From Desulfobacterales bacterium (GTDB taxonomy: Bacteria > Desulfobacterota > Desulfobacteria > Desulfobacterales > Desulfosalsimonadaceae): 64,000 nucleotides of DNA. The DNA is taken from contig JAGXKN010000007.1 in the NCBI GenBank assembly GCA_018335195.1, positions 31,688 to 95,687 on the forward strand. The letters run 5' to 3'. How positions within the stretch are numbered: position 1 is the first letter of the stretch; the number at the start of each line of letters is the position of its first letter. The translations under genes and the position numbers were made by a program. The notes beneath the pieces were generated by a model that worked only from the letters and a program-made list of their open reading frames with translations, made no database searches and was not told the origin of the DNA. Positions 45,448-53,519 of the stretch are shown one piece after another.

Positions 45448-45819
45448 ATGCCGAGGGATTTCCGGCAGTTCGGGCAACTGGGCGAATCCCTTGCCGTGCG
45501 GCACTTGAAAAAAAACGGCTACCGGATCCTGGCCCGGAACTACCGCAACCGGTTCGGCGAGATCGATATCATCGCCCGGCACGGCAAAACCCTCGTGTTC
45601 GTTGAAGTCAAGGCGCGGGCTTCGAAAAATTACGGTCCTTCCAAAGCGGCCGTGGACCGGGCCAAGCAGAAGAAGATTTCCATGGTCGCACTGGGATATC
45701 TGAAGCAGACCCGCAATACGGGTGCAAAGGCCCGCTTTGACGTGGTCTGCGTGGATGCCGGCACGGATCAGCCCCGGGTTGAAATTATTCCCAATGCCTT
45801 TCCCCTTGCATACGGATAA
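45448..45819 (+). CDS. YraN family endonuclease-fold protein (UPF0102)
   Basis: A 123-residue protein starting QFGQLGESLAVRHLKKNGY, with nuclease-fold motif RFGEIDIIARHGKTLVFVEV and KARASKNYG. This is the conserved pattern of UPF0102, a restriction-endonuclease-like fold that often follows rnhB. Its natural role is not settled. GGGGGTG precedes the ATG. Confidence 0.92.
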   Translation: MPRDFRQFGQLGESLAVRHLKKNGYRILARNYRNRFGEIDIIARHGKTLVFVEVKARASKNYGPSKAAVDRAKQKKISMVALGYLKQTRNTGAKARFDVVCVDAGTDQPRVEIIPNAFPLAYG

Positions 45820-45828
45820 CCTTCCTTT

Positions 45829-46701
45829 ATGACGAGATCCGTTGAAAAATCGGACTCCGGCGTACTTTACGTGGTGGCCACTCCCATCGGCAACCTTGCG
45901 GACATCACCTACCGGGCCGTGGAGGTGTTGCAGTCGGCCGATGTCGTGGCAGCCGAGGACACCCGGCATACTTCCCGCCTGTTTTCCCGCTACCGGATTA
46001 CCACCCGGCTGGTCTCCTGCCATGAGCATAACGAGGAGCAAAGGGCCCAATCCCTGGTCGAACAGATGGAAAACGGGGCAAGCGTGGCCCTGGTTTCCGA
46101 TGCCGGCACCCCCTCGGTTTCCGATCCCGGATATCGCATAGTGAGCGCCGCCCTGGCCGCAGGTGTCCGGGTAGTGCCGATACCCGGGGTCTCGGCGGTC
46201 ACGGCAGCGCTTTGCGCATCCGGCCTGCCCTCGGATCATTTCTGTTTTGCCGGTTTTCTGCCGAAAAAGGCAAAACGGCAGCAGGAAATGTTAAGCCGCC
46301 TGGCCGGGACGGAGCAAACCCTGATTTTCTATGAATCCACCAAGCGGCTGTCCGGTCTTTTAAAACTGCTGTTCCAATACCTGGGCGACCGGCAGGCGGT
46401 GGTCGCCCGCGAGATCACCAAGCGCCATGAGGAGTTTCTCAGAGGCTCGCTTTCCGTGTTGATTGCGGATGTGGAAAAACGCGATGCGATCAAGGGTGAA
46501 GTTACGGTCCTGGTCTCCGGAAAGACCCCGGAATCCGGAGATGCAGAACAGATCCCGCAGGAACTGATAGCAGAAATCCGGGATTCCCTGTCTGCCCGGG
46601 AGGATCCCCCGTCCCGCCTGGCTGCAAAGATTTCCCGCAAGTACCGGATTTCGAAAAATCGCGTTTACCGGCTGATCCTGGACTACTCGGACGAGGTGTA
46701 G
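45829..46701 (+). CDS. rsmI: 16S rRNA 2'-O-ribose C1402 methyltransferase RsmI
   Basis: A 290-residue SAM enzyme: LYVVATPIGNLADITYRA, VAAEDTRHTSRLFSRY, LVSDAGTPSVSDPGYRIV, and VPIPGVSAVTAALCASGLP, all diagnostic. The end helical extension (residues ~240-290) matches RsmI of this size. It modifies C1402 in the decoding centre. It closes the translation cluster, 9 bases after yraN. Confidence 0.96.
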   Translation: MTRSVEKSDSGVLYVVATPIGNLADITYRAVEVLQSADVVAAEDTRHTSRLFSRYRITTRLVSCHEHNEEQRAQSLVEQMENGASVALVSDAGTPSVSDPGYRIVSAALAAGVRVVPIPGVSAVTAALCASGLPSDHFCFAGFLPKKAKRQQEMLSRLAGTEQTLIFYESTKRLSGLLKLLFQYLGDRQAVVAREITKRHEEFLRGSLSVLIADVEKRDAIKGEVTVLVSGKTPESGDAEQIPQELIAEIRDSLSAREDPPSRLAAKISRKYRISKNRVYRLILDYSDEV

Positions 46702-46881
46702 GAAAGACGCAAAAAATTTTTCTGTTGATCCGGGATCGTTTTGGGAATCGGGGTTGTAATCGCGCTTTTGAGCTGTTCGGATTGCCTCCGCGACAACGAG
46801 GGACGGTGCAGTTTGTTTGAAAATGCACTGCAGGAGATCTATATTTGGTTTGTAATGCGAATTATGAAAGGGGACCGGTTT

Positions 46882-47766
46882 ATGAAAAAATTCTATGCCA
46901 TCGTGGGATGCGGCCGGGTCGGGACTGCGTTGGCCCGCTACCTGGCAGGTGCCGGATATAAGCCGGCAGGATTTGCAAGCCGCAGCCTTTCCTCTGCTAA
47001 GCGCGCCGCAACAGCCGCGGGTGCTAAGGCGTCGGTTTCGGTGCAGCCCTGGGATGTTACCCCGAAGGCCGACATTGTCCTGATTACCACCCCGGATGGT
47101 GTCATCCGGGAAACTGCGGATAAAATCGCCGAATATGAAGGCTTTGCAAAGGGCGCGGTGGTTTTGCACTGCAGCGGTGCCCTGCCGTCCACCCAGCTTT
47201 CGGCGGCCGAGGATGGCGGCGCGCATACCGGGAGCCTGCATCCGCTTCAGAGCTTTGCCGCGGAAGATATCGAGAAAAATCCGTTTGCCGGGATCATGAT
47301 GGCAGTAGAAGGGCAGGGCGATGCCGTGAAAACCGCCTGGCAGATGGCAGAGAATCTCGGCGCTATCCCCTTTGAAATTAAAACCGACAAGAAAATGCTC
47401 TACCATGCATCTGCGGTGGTGGCTTCCAATTACCTGGTCACCCTGATGCACCTGGCTTTCCAGCTTATCATTGCCTCCGGGGTGCCGGCCGCAAAGTCCT
47501 ATAACATATTAAAGCCTCTGGTGCAGGGCACCCTGTCCAATGTCGAGAACAACGGGATTCCCCGGGCCCTGACCGGTCCGATTGCCCGAGGCGATGCGGA
47601 AACCGTGCGGCATCACATTGCGGAAATCGGTGAAAAGGTCCCCACGTGCCTGGACCTCTATCGGCAGATGGGCCGGCATACCATTGAGATCGCCCTGGCC
47701 AAGGGGGATCTGTCCGAGGCGGCCGCCGCTGAACTCAGGCAGATGTTCGGGGGCACGGCGTCATAG
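46882..47766 (+). CDS. Rossmann-fold and DUF2520 domain protein
   Basis: Start at ATG 46882 with GAAAGGGGA upstream (294 residues). N-terminal Rossmann fold begins FYAIVGCGRVGTALARYLAG (NADP-binding GxGxxG), with VLITTPDGVI; the C-terminal half is DUF2520: GSLHPLQSFA, LYHASAVVASNYLVTLM and GPIARGDAETV. Such proteins resemble ketopantoate/6-phosphogluconate-type reductases; a link to pantothenate synthesis exists in some relatives but is not established here. A 180-base gap separates it from rsmI. Confidence 0.85.
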   Translation: MKKFYAIVGCGRVGTALARYLAGAGYKPAGFASRSLSSAKRAATAAGAKASVSVQPWDVTPKADIVLITTPDGVIRETADKIAEYEGFAKGAVVLHCSGALPSTQLSAAEDGGAHTGSLHPLQSFAAEDIEKNPFAGIMMAVEGQGDAVKTAWQMAENLGAIPFEIKTDKKMLYHASAVVASNYLVTLMHLAFQLIIASGVPAAKSYNILKPLVQGTLSNVENNGIPRALTGPIARGDAETVRHHIAEIGEKVPTCLDLYRQMGRHTIEIALAKGDLSEAAAAELRQMFGGTAS

Positions 47767-47799
47767 CTGTCTGCCCCCGGCGCCGGGCGCATCCGGGGA

Positions 47800-50784
47800 T
47801 CAGATCCGCCGGATGCTCAGGGGCCGGGCCTGGAGTTCCCGGTTGGCGGCCTTTAACTGGTCTTCGCTGGAAATCACGGCAACCGCGGACTTTCGCTCCG
47901 GGTTGCCGAAGTATTTCTCAGCCGCTGCCTGGACCTGTTCCAAGGTGACGTTTAAAAGTTGCTGCTTGAAGCTGCGCCGCAGGTCGTCGGAAAGCCCGAT
48001 GAGCTTGCGGTAAAACGCCCTTGAAGCCTCCGGCCCAGGCGGATCCGGCCGGTCAATATCCGAGCATACCTGCAGAATCGCTTCCTTGACGTTTTCCCGG
48101 TCATAATCGCCCGAAATGATAAAGTCCGCGGCCGCCGCGTAGACGTGCAGGGTGTTGACAATCTGCGGATCGCGGTAGGAGCCGAAATAAAACAGGCCGT
48201 TTTCCATCTGGTAGATGGAAAACCCACCGTAGGCCCCGCCTTTTTCCCGGATTTCGCGATGCAGAAACATGGATTTGAGCAGCTTGCTGATCACCGCCAG
48301 CACCGGGGCATCCGCGTGAGTGATCCGCTGGGTTTCAATGGCCTGTGCCACAAAGGAGACCGCCGTGGAGGTGGCCCATCCCTCACGGGGCAGGTTGGCC
48401 TCCGGGGCAAACGCCGGGGGTGAAAATCCGCAATCCGGGGCCGGGTTCAGCACTTCGCAGAGCGCTTCGGTCTCTTTCACACCGGCCGCCAGGTCGGCCG
48501 TCTCGCCGATTAATGCCGCCTGGAAGTTGTTTTCATGAAAAACCGCGTCCGCGATGCGGGAAAAATCTCGGGCGATTTTTTCCAGGCGCGGGGTGTCCAG
48601 GTTTTCGGTCAGCTCTTTTAAGTTTTTGAGCTGGTGTATGCCGTGCCAAATTTCGTTCAATGCACTGGCCGCGGAAAAGTTCCGGGCGGCAAGGGATATG
48701 GCCAGTCTGTGGCCGTTGTGTACCACGCTGGCTTCCATGTCAGAGCGGATTTCCATGAGCAGATGGCCCAGACGCTCAAGATCCGAAAAATTGTATTTTT
48801 TCAGCAGGTCCCGTAGTAATTCAAACATATGGCCGATATTTCTCGACAGGCACTTGCCCGAAATGCTGAGCACGGGCAGGCAGGGTGCCCCCTCTTCTGA
48901 GAGCCGGCTTGAGGCAGTGATCGAAAAGCTCAGTCCTCCGGTATACTGGTCGATTCGCCGTGCCAGTTCCACGTAATCATACTCGGAAGTCCCGCACTGG
49001 GACATGGCGTAGCAGAAAAGCGGGATCATGGGGATCAGCTCGGGATCCACGGACTGAATGCCGAAGGCAGCCGTGTAATAGAGAATGCCTGCGGTGGGCT
49101 GGTCGTAAAGATCCGTGGAAATCTGATCGCGACGGTCCGAGGCATGCATCACCCGGATGTCGGGGGGGATGTCTTCTTTTTCCAGCTTCGGCAGGCAGGA
49201 GAGATCTTCTTGGGCATCCTGCAACTGCAGCAGAGCCTCGGCGTCTTCTCTGAGCTGTTCAAGTTCTTTGCGGCTCAGTCGGGATTCCATTGCGGCAAGT
49301 GTTTCGTTTTCTCGCTGCCGCCGTTTTTCGTAGAGTTTTGTGTCGGGTTCCAGGACCATGCGCACCCGGTGCGGGTTATCCAGAAAGTATTTCCGGATCC
49401 GGTCTTCCATCAGGTTTGTGGTTTCCATTTCATGGAAAAAACGCTCCAGAAGGGTGTCAAATTTGAGAGCCATGGCCGGATCCCCCTGGTGGAGCCAGTC
49501 TCCGGAAAACCGCAGCAGCAGTTTCATCCCGTAGGGAAACGGCGAGTTGGTGACTTCCTTTCGGTGAAATTCGATCTGGTGGATGGCCGAGTCCACCAGT
49601 CTTCGCTCAACGCCTTTTTCCGCAAGATCGGAGAGGACATCGAAGATGATGGTTTCGATTTTTTCGGCGTCCTCCGGGTCTACGTCCTTTAATCCGCATG
49701 CGAACATGGTGTCCTTGTTTTCCGAATCCAGGCCGCTGCCGTCGCTCAAGGTGCTCCCCAGGTCTGAATCCATCAGGGCCTTTCGAATCGGTGCGCCCGG
49801 GTTGCCGATGAGTACCTGTTCCAGCACGGCCAGTACCAGTACTTCGTATGCATCCCGGATATCAGCGGTCAACCAGGCCACGCAGGCCTGGGCCTTTTTC
49901 CGGGTATCCTCGTCCGGATCCACTGGGTACCGGTATGTGGCTGTTGTCGGGGTTTTCCACCTGGGCTGGGAGGGCACTTCCGTGCCCGGATCAATCCGGG
50001 AAAACCGGTGCAGGATGGTGTCTTCGATAAACTGCAGGTGCGGGGCCAGCGGCAGGTTTCCGTAAGTGTAGAAAAAGGCGTTGCTCGGGTGATAGTGCCG
50101 CTTGTGAAACGCAACAAGCTGATCATGGGTTAGTTTTGGTATCTCTTCCGGCTCGCCACCGGAGTTGTAGCTGTATGTGGTATCCGGGTACAGGGCGTTT
50201 AACAGCGAGCGCGCCATGACCTGGTCGGGCGAGGACATGGCGCCTTTCATTTCATTGTAGACCACGCCCTTATAGACCAGGCGTTGTTTTCCGGTTTCCG
50301 AGTCCGGCTCGGGCTCCAGTCGATGGCCTTCCTGTTTGAAGCTGAGCCGGTCCAGGCGGGGGAAAAACACCGCGTCGAGATAAACCGACATCAGGTTATA
50401 GAAGTCTTTTTCGTTCTGGGTGGCAAAGGGATACATGGTCCAGTCCGAGGCGGTCAGGGCATTCATGAAGGTATTGAGGCTCCGTTTCATCATGGAGAAA
50501 AACGGGTCGCGCACCGGGTAATTGACGGATCCGCACAATACCGTGTGTTCAAGGATGTGGGCCACGCCCGTGGAATCCCAGGGCACGGTCTTGAAAATCA
50601 CGGAAAAGTTGTTTTCCGGGTCCGGGCGGCTGATATGAATATGGCCGGCGCCTGTGGCGGGGTGCTTAAGCTCGTAGAAAAAAGCGCTGATTTCAGGCAG
50701 TTCGACAATCTTTTCAATATGATAGCCGCCGATCTCGTCTCCGGTTTCCAGGCCGGGATTTCTCGGGTCTTCGGTTTCCTGCAT
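47800..50784 (-). CDS. M16 metallopeptidase, PreP/Cym1 type
   Basis: A 994-residue insulysin-like zinc protease. The inverted zinc motif HILEH (His76, Glu79, His80, in GVAHILEHTVLCG) is intact and the third ligand glutamate lies in YNEMKGAMSSPDQV (~180). Four M16 domains fit the length, and the sequence near the second half (TGGLSFSITAS) is typical of the PreP subfamily, which degrades targeting peptides and small unfolded peptides. No signal peptide, so cytoplasmic. Monocistronic, convergent with the DUF2520 gene. Confidence 0.92.
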   Translation of the reverse strand: MQETEDPRNPGLETGDEIGGYHIEKIVELPEISAFFYELKHPATGAGHIHISRPDPENNFSVIFKTVPWDSTGVAHILEHTVLCGSVNYPVRDPFFSMMKRSLNTFMNALTASDWTMYPFATQNEKDFYNLMSVYLDAVFFPRLDRLSFKQEGHRLEPEPDSETGKQRLVYKGVVYNEMKGAMSSPDQVMARSLLNALYPDTTYSYNSGGEPEEIPKLTHDQLVAFHKRHYHPSNAFFYTYGNLPLAPHLQFIEDTILHRFSRIDPGTEVPSQPRWKTPTTATYRYPVDPDEDTRKKAQACVAWLTADIRDAYEVLVLAVLEQVLIGNPGAPIRKALMDSDLGSTLSDGSGLDSENKDTMFACGLKDVDPEDAEKIETIIFDVLSDLAEKGVERRLVDSAIHQIEFHRKEVTNSPFPYGMKLLLRFSGDWLHQGDPAMALKFDTLLERFFHEMETTNLMEDRIRKYFLDNPHRVRMVLEPDTKLYEKRRQRENETLAAMESRLSRKELEQLREDAEALLQLQDAQEDLSCLPKLEKEDIPPDIRVMHASDRRDQISTDLYDQPTAGILYYTAAFGIQSVDPELIPMIPLFCYAMSQCGTSEYDYVELARRIDQYTGGLSFSITASSRLSEEGAPCLPVLSISGKCLSRNIGHMFELLRDLLKKYNFSDLERLGHLLMEIRSDMEASVVHNGHRLAISLAARNFSAASALNEIWHGIHQLKNLKELTENLDTPRLEKIARDFSRIADAVFHENNFQAALIGETADLAAGVKETEALCEVLNPAPDCGFSPPAFAPEANLPREGWATSTAVSFVAQAIETQRITHADAPVLAVISKLLKSMFLHREIREKGGAYGGFSIYQMENGLFYFGSYRDPQIVNTLHVYAAAADFIISGDYDRENVKEAILQVCSDIDRPDPPGPEASRAFYRKLIGLSDDLRRSFKQQLLNVTLEQVQAAAEKYFGNPERKSAVAVISSEDQLKAANRELQARPLSIRRI

Positions 50785-51540
50785 ACTGTTTTACTCCGCG
50801 TATTGGGGTTTGCTGGGCAGCGTATGACAAATAAATAAATCGTATATCATACTTTAAACATCCGGGTAAAGAACAGGCCTGTTTTCAACAACAATCTCCG
50901 CACGGGACAAACCCGGCCGGCTTACCACAGGCCGGTTAAGGCTCCCGAATCCGGATGGTTTGTCTTTGCGTTCCGGGGATTTTTAAGCCCTTCGGGACTA
51001 TATTGATGGAATTGTCCCGAAGTTTGCCAGGGCGGGACGGCGGGGTGGTTTGCGCAGATGCATCGGGCGCGCCAGCGGACGGCAGATGCGGAAACTTGCC
51101 CGCCGGCCCGACACTGCGAAAATCCGGGAAGAGTCGAGTTTCTTTTTTGCAGGGCGCCACGGATTTGAAAAGTAACAGCAACCAACCCACAGGTCGTTGT
51201 CGGGAACGATATTTTTTCTTTCGCTTGCCGAATCGGGCGTTGACTTTTTATCGCCTGGCTTTCGATTTCGATCCCGATTTGGACGCCGAAGAATCCATCA
51301 CATGAAGTGAATGGATTTGAAATATGTGACCGGTCGTTCGTGGAGCTTGCCGGGGCCTGCGGACATTTACAGCCGTATATCCGGGCCAACATGCAGGCTC
51401 GCCCCTGCGCCGGGTTATCTGAAGCATTCCGGAAGTAGATGGGAAATCAGAACAGAGCGTCGAGCACCGTCTGCAGCCGGCGAGGGCCGCAAAAAAAGGG
51501 GGAAGCGGGCGGACAGGCGGGGTATCCGGGTTTGGTTAAA
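50785..51540. other. 756-base stretch without a recognised gene
   Basis: Holds two hairpins: CCGGCC/GGCCGG (~50914-50936) and CTTCGGGAC/GTCCCGAAG (50990-51022, perfect 9-base stem, 15-base loop). Overlapping open frames of 116 and 156 residues on opposite strands show no family features and no good ribosome site. A non-coding RNA is possible; no known one was matched. Confidence 0.5.
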
Positions 51541-51894
51541 TCATACGGGCACGTACATGCCCCGCTTTTTCCGCTGGATTTTACCCTGCTTGTTTAAACG
51601 GTATATGATGTTTCTCAGTTTTTTGTCGTCAAAATCCGTCTGGGCCTTGATATCTGCAAAGTCGGCCCCGCTTTTGATGTCTTTGATCACGTTTAAAACG
51701 ACATCCGAGGCGGATTTGTTTCCGGCCTTTCTCGCAGCGGGTTTTTTGGCTCCTGATGCCTTGAGCAGGCTTTTTTCCAGGTCTTCGATTTTTCTGGTCA
51801 GGCGGTTGATATCTTGCTTGGTGGCGACGTCGTAGTGCTTCAAAAAGAACTTGACCATGGCATCAAAACTGGGATTTCGCTTCTTTTCCGTCAT
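51541..51894 (-). CDS. small coiled-coil protein with winged-helix-like C-terminus
   Basis: A 117-residue basic protein. Residues ~20-45 form a coiled coil (TKQDINRLTRKIEDLEKSLL), a lysine/alanine linker follows (GAKKPAARKAGNKSAS), and the end VVLNVIKDIK, GADFADIKAQTDFDDKKLRN and IIYRLNKQGKIQRKKRGMYV looks like a winged helix that binds nucleic acid. No name can be given. It is preceded by AGGAGAG and stands alone, perhaps a small transcription factor. Confidence 0.7.
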   Translation of the reverse strand: MTEKKRNPSFDAMVKFFLKHYDVATKQDINRLTRKIEDLEKSLLKASGAKKPAARKAGNKSASDVVLNVIKDIKSGADFADIKAQTDFDDKKLRNIIYRLNKQGKIQRKKRGMYVPV

Positions 51895-52051
51895 TTATCT
51901 CTCCTTCATGGTTTTTGCACGATAAATAAAATGAAAGCCCGTTTTCTTTTGAATAGATAAGTCAAATATAAAAGTCAAGGGGTTAAACCGCCAAAAAATG
52001 AGAAGGGATTTTTTAAAAACGGAGGCATGGCAAATCGTCAAAGAACCGGTG

Positions 52052-52486
52052 CTATGCCTGTGGGATGATCGCATAGGTCGCTGTGGCTTTTGCGATCAGC
52101 TTCCCGTTGCCGTCGGTGATGTGTGCTTCCCCGAGGGCCGTATTTCTGCCCTTGTGGATGATAGCGGCTTCCACAAGAATGTCTCCTGTGGAAAAAGTTT
52201 TGATATAATTAATTTTCATTTCAATCGTGCTGATGGTTTCGTTTTTTTCGGTCATGCCGAGCAGGGCTACGCCCACTGCAGAGTCTGCCGCAGAGAATAC
52301 AGCACCCCCGTGCGCAACCCCACCGGCATTGGCCAATTTCCCGGAATAGGGCAGCTTCAGGCGGGCCCAGCCCTTTTTCAGGTCCATGAGTTCCAGGCCC
52401 AGCAGATTCCAGTAAGGAATCTGCTCCCGGGTTTTTTCAAATACGGCCTTTTTAAACGAGGCATCCAGTTCTTCGTATCCGGGCAT
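52052..52486 (-). CDS. PaaI-type hotdog thioesterase
   Basis: A 144-residue hotdog-fold protein. The core is LLGLELMDLKKGWARLKLP, then GVAHGGAVFSAADSAVGVA, where the HGG block and following aspartate match PaaI/YdiI-type acyl-CoA thioesterases. It would release free acids from CoA thioesters such as aryl- or short acyl-CoA. The ATG at 52486 lacks a clear ribosome site; no better start is present before the upstream stop. Confidence 0.85.
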   Translation of the reverse strand: MPGYEELDASFKKAVFEKTREQIPYWNLLGLELMDLKKGWARLKLPYSGKLANAGGVAHGGAVFSAADSAVGVALLGMTEKNETISTIEMKINYIKTFSTGDILVEAAIIHKGRNTALGEAHITDGNGKLIAKATATYAIIPQA

Positions 52487-52638
52487 ATGGTTGATCGCGG
52501 TTTGAAGGTCGTCGATTTTCAGGGAAAACGTTGAACAAAATCCGGGATCCTGATATATTTCAAACTATCGGGATTATGGATTCCGCCTGAACAACGGTTT
52601 CATCCAGGCACCATATACTACATGAATAAATTGTTGCG

Positions 52639-52651
52639 TCTTGTCAAGACA
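52639..52651. promoter_or_regulatory. palindrome GTCTTG-T-CAAGAC upstream of the selenoprotein
   Basis: A perfect 13-base palindrome about 40 bases before the start codon at 52692, in the space between the divergent thioesterase and selenoprotein genes. It could be an operator. No known regulator is assigned. Confidence 0.4.
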
Positions 52652-52691
52652 GAAGCAAAAACACCCTTCTTATCCGGCAGGGATCAGCGCA

Positions 52692-52916
52692 ATGAAAGGA
52701 ATCGGTGATCTGTTTATAATGTACAGGTTTTCAACTGCTCTGAAATTACCTTGCCCCGAGTGCGGTAAGGCCTCGTTGTTTGTTCTGCGCGCTTGAGCAC
52801 GGACTGTTTTGCGCTGCCGTGCCTGCGGCGCACGATTTTCATTGGCGGAAGTGGCAGAAGCTATTGATGCCGACATGGAAGAATTGCTGGGAGATGTGCC
52901 CTGCGACAGGTTATAG
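52692..52916 (+). CDS. dual-CXXC small selenoprotein (in-frame TGA read as selenocysteine)
   Basis: Read through one TGA, the frame from ATG 52692 to TAG 52914-52916 encodes 74 residues: CPEC (Cys21, Cys24), Sec35 at TGA 52794-52796 in VLRAUARTVL, then CRAC (Cys42, Cys45) and an acidic tail EVAEAIDADMEELL. This pattern, a zinc-ribbon-like pair with U or C between, matches the dual CXXC motif small (seleno)protein family that I recall from Desulfobacterota; it is remembered, not searched. AGGGA lies 8 bases before the ATG; an inner ATG at 52719 is possible. Directly after the TGA, GCACGG (52797-52802) pairs perfectly with CCGTGC (52817-52822) around a 14-base loop, as expected of a bacterial SECIS. 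Probably a thiol/selenol redox or metal protein. The gene ends 29 bases before the DUF2937 start. Confidence 0.8.
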
Positions 52917-52945
52917 CTTCTCCGGCGGGGCAGGGAGCTTTGTAC

Positions 52946-53467
52946 ATGATTAGAGGATATCTCCGGATTCTGATTTTTGCCTGCGGACTGCTCGTGGGAA
53001 TTCAGGTTCCCGGGGTGATGGATCAATACCAGAAACGGGTGGATGCCCACTTTCAGGAAGTCCGGGAGAATCTCAGCGGATTCCGGGAAACGGCTGACAA
53101 GTATTTTAACGGAAGTTTCGAGTCCTTGATCCTCTACTATAAGGAAAGCGGCGATCCGGTGTTCCGCGTCGATGCCGGCAGCGTGGAAAAAATCTACAAT
53201 CGTTATAAAATGCTGCGTGCAGAGCAGGAAGCCGTTACCGGACCCTGGTACCGGGCGGGCTTCCATATCGTTTTTGCCCACAATGACGAGTTGATGGCAG
53301 AGACGTTTTCCCAATATTCCTACACGGTTGCCCTGAAGCCTGCCGCCCTTGCCTGGGGCCTGGGTTCTGCCTTTCTGACCGCCTTTATTGTCGAGATGCT
53401 GCTTGTTTCGATTTTTCGCGGGGTGCGGCGCTTGATCAGATGGCAGCGCGCCGCCCCGGCTTCGTGA
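52946..53467 (+). CDS. DUF2937 family membrane protein
   Basis: Start at ATG 52946 with GGGAG upstream (173 residues). One transmembrane helix at the start (YLRILIFACGLLVGIQV), a periplasmic-like stretch with repeated charged helices (KYFNGSFESLILYY, FRVDAGSVEKIYNRYKMLR), then a second helix near 135-155 and an arginine-rich end. This is the DUF2937 arrangement; role unknown. It follows the selenoprotein closely, so the two are likely co-transcribed. Confidence 0.82.
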   Translation: MIRGYLRILIFACGLLVGIQVPGVMDQYQKRVDAHFQEVRENLSGFRETADKYFNGSFESLILYYKESGDPVFRVDAGSVEKIYNRYKMLRAEQEAVTGPWYRAGFHIVFAHNDELMAETFSQYSYTVALKPAALAWGLGSAFLTAFIVEMLLVSIFRGVRRLIRWQRAAPAS

Positions 53468-53519
53468 ATTCCATAATGTTTTTATAACCGGGAATTCCAC
53501 CCAAAAAACCGGAGGCGCC

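Noticed and set aside
46360..47451. 363-residue minus-strand frame
   Set aside because: Antisense to rsmI and the DUF2520 gene; no domain.
50922..51392. Overlapping 156- and 116-residue frames on opposite strands
   Set aside because: No ribosome site, no family features, biased composition; treated as non-coding.
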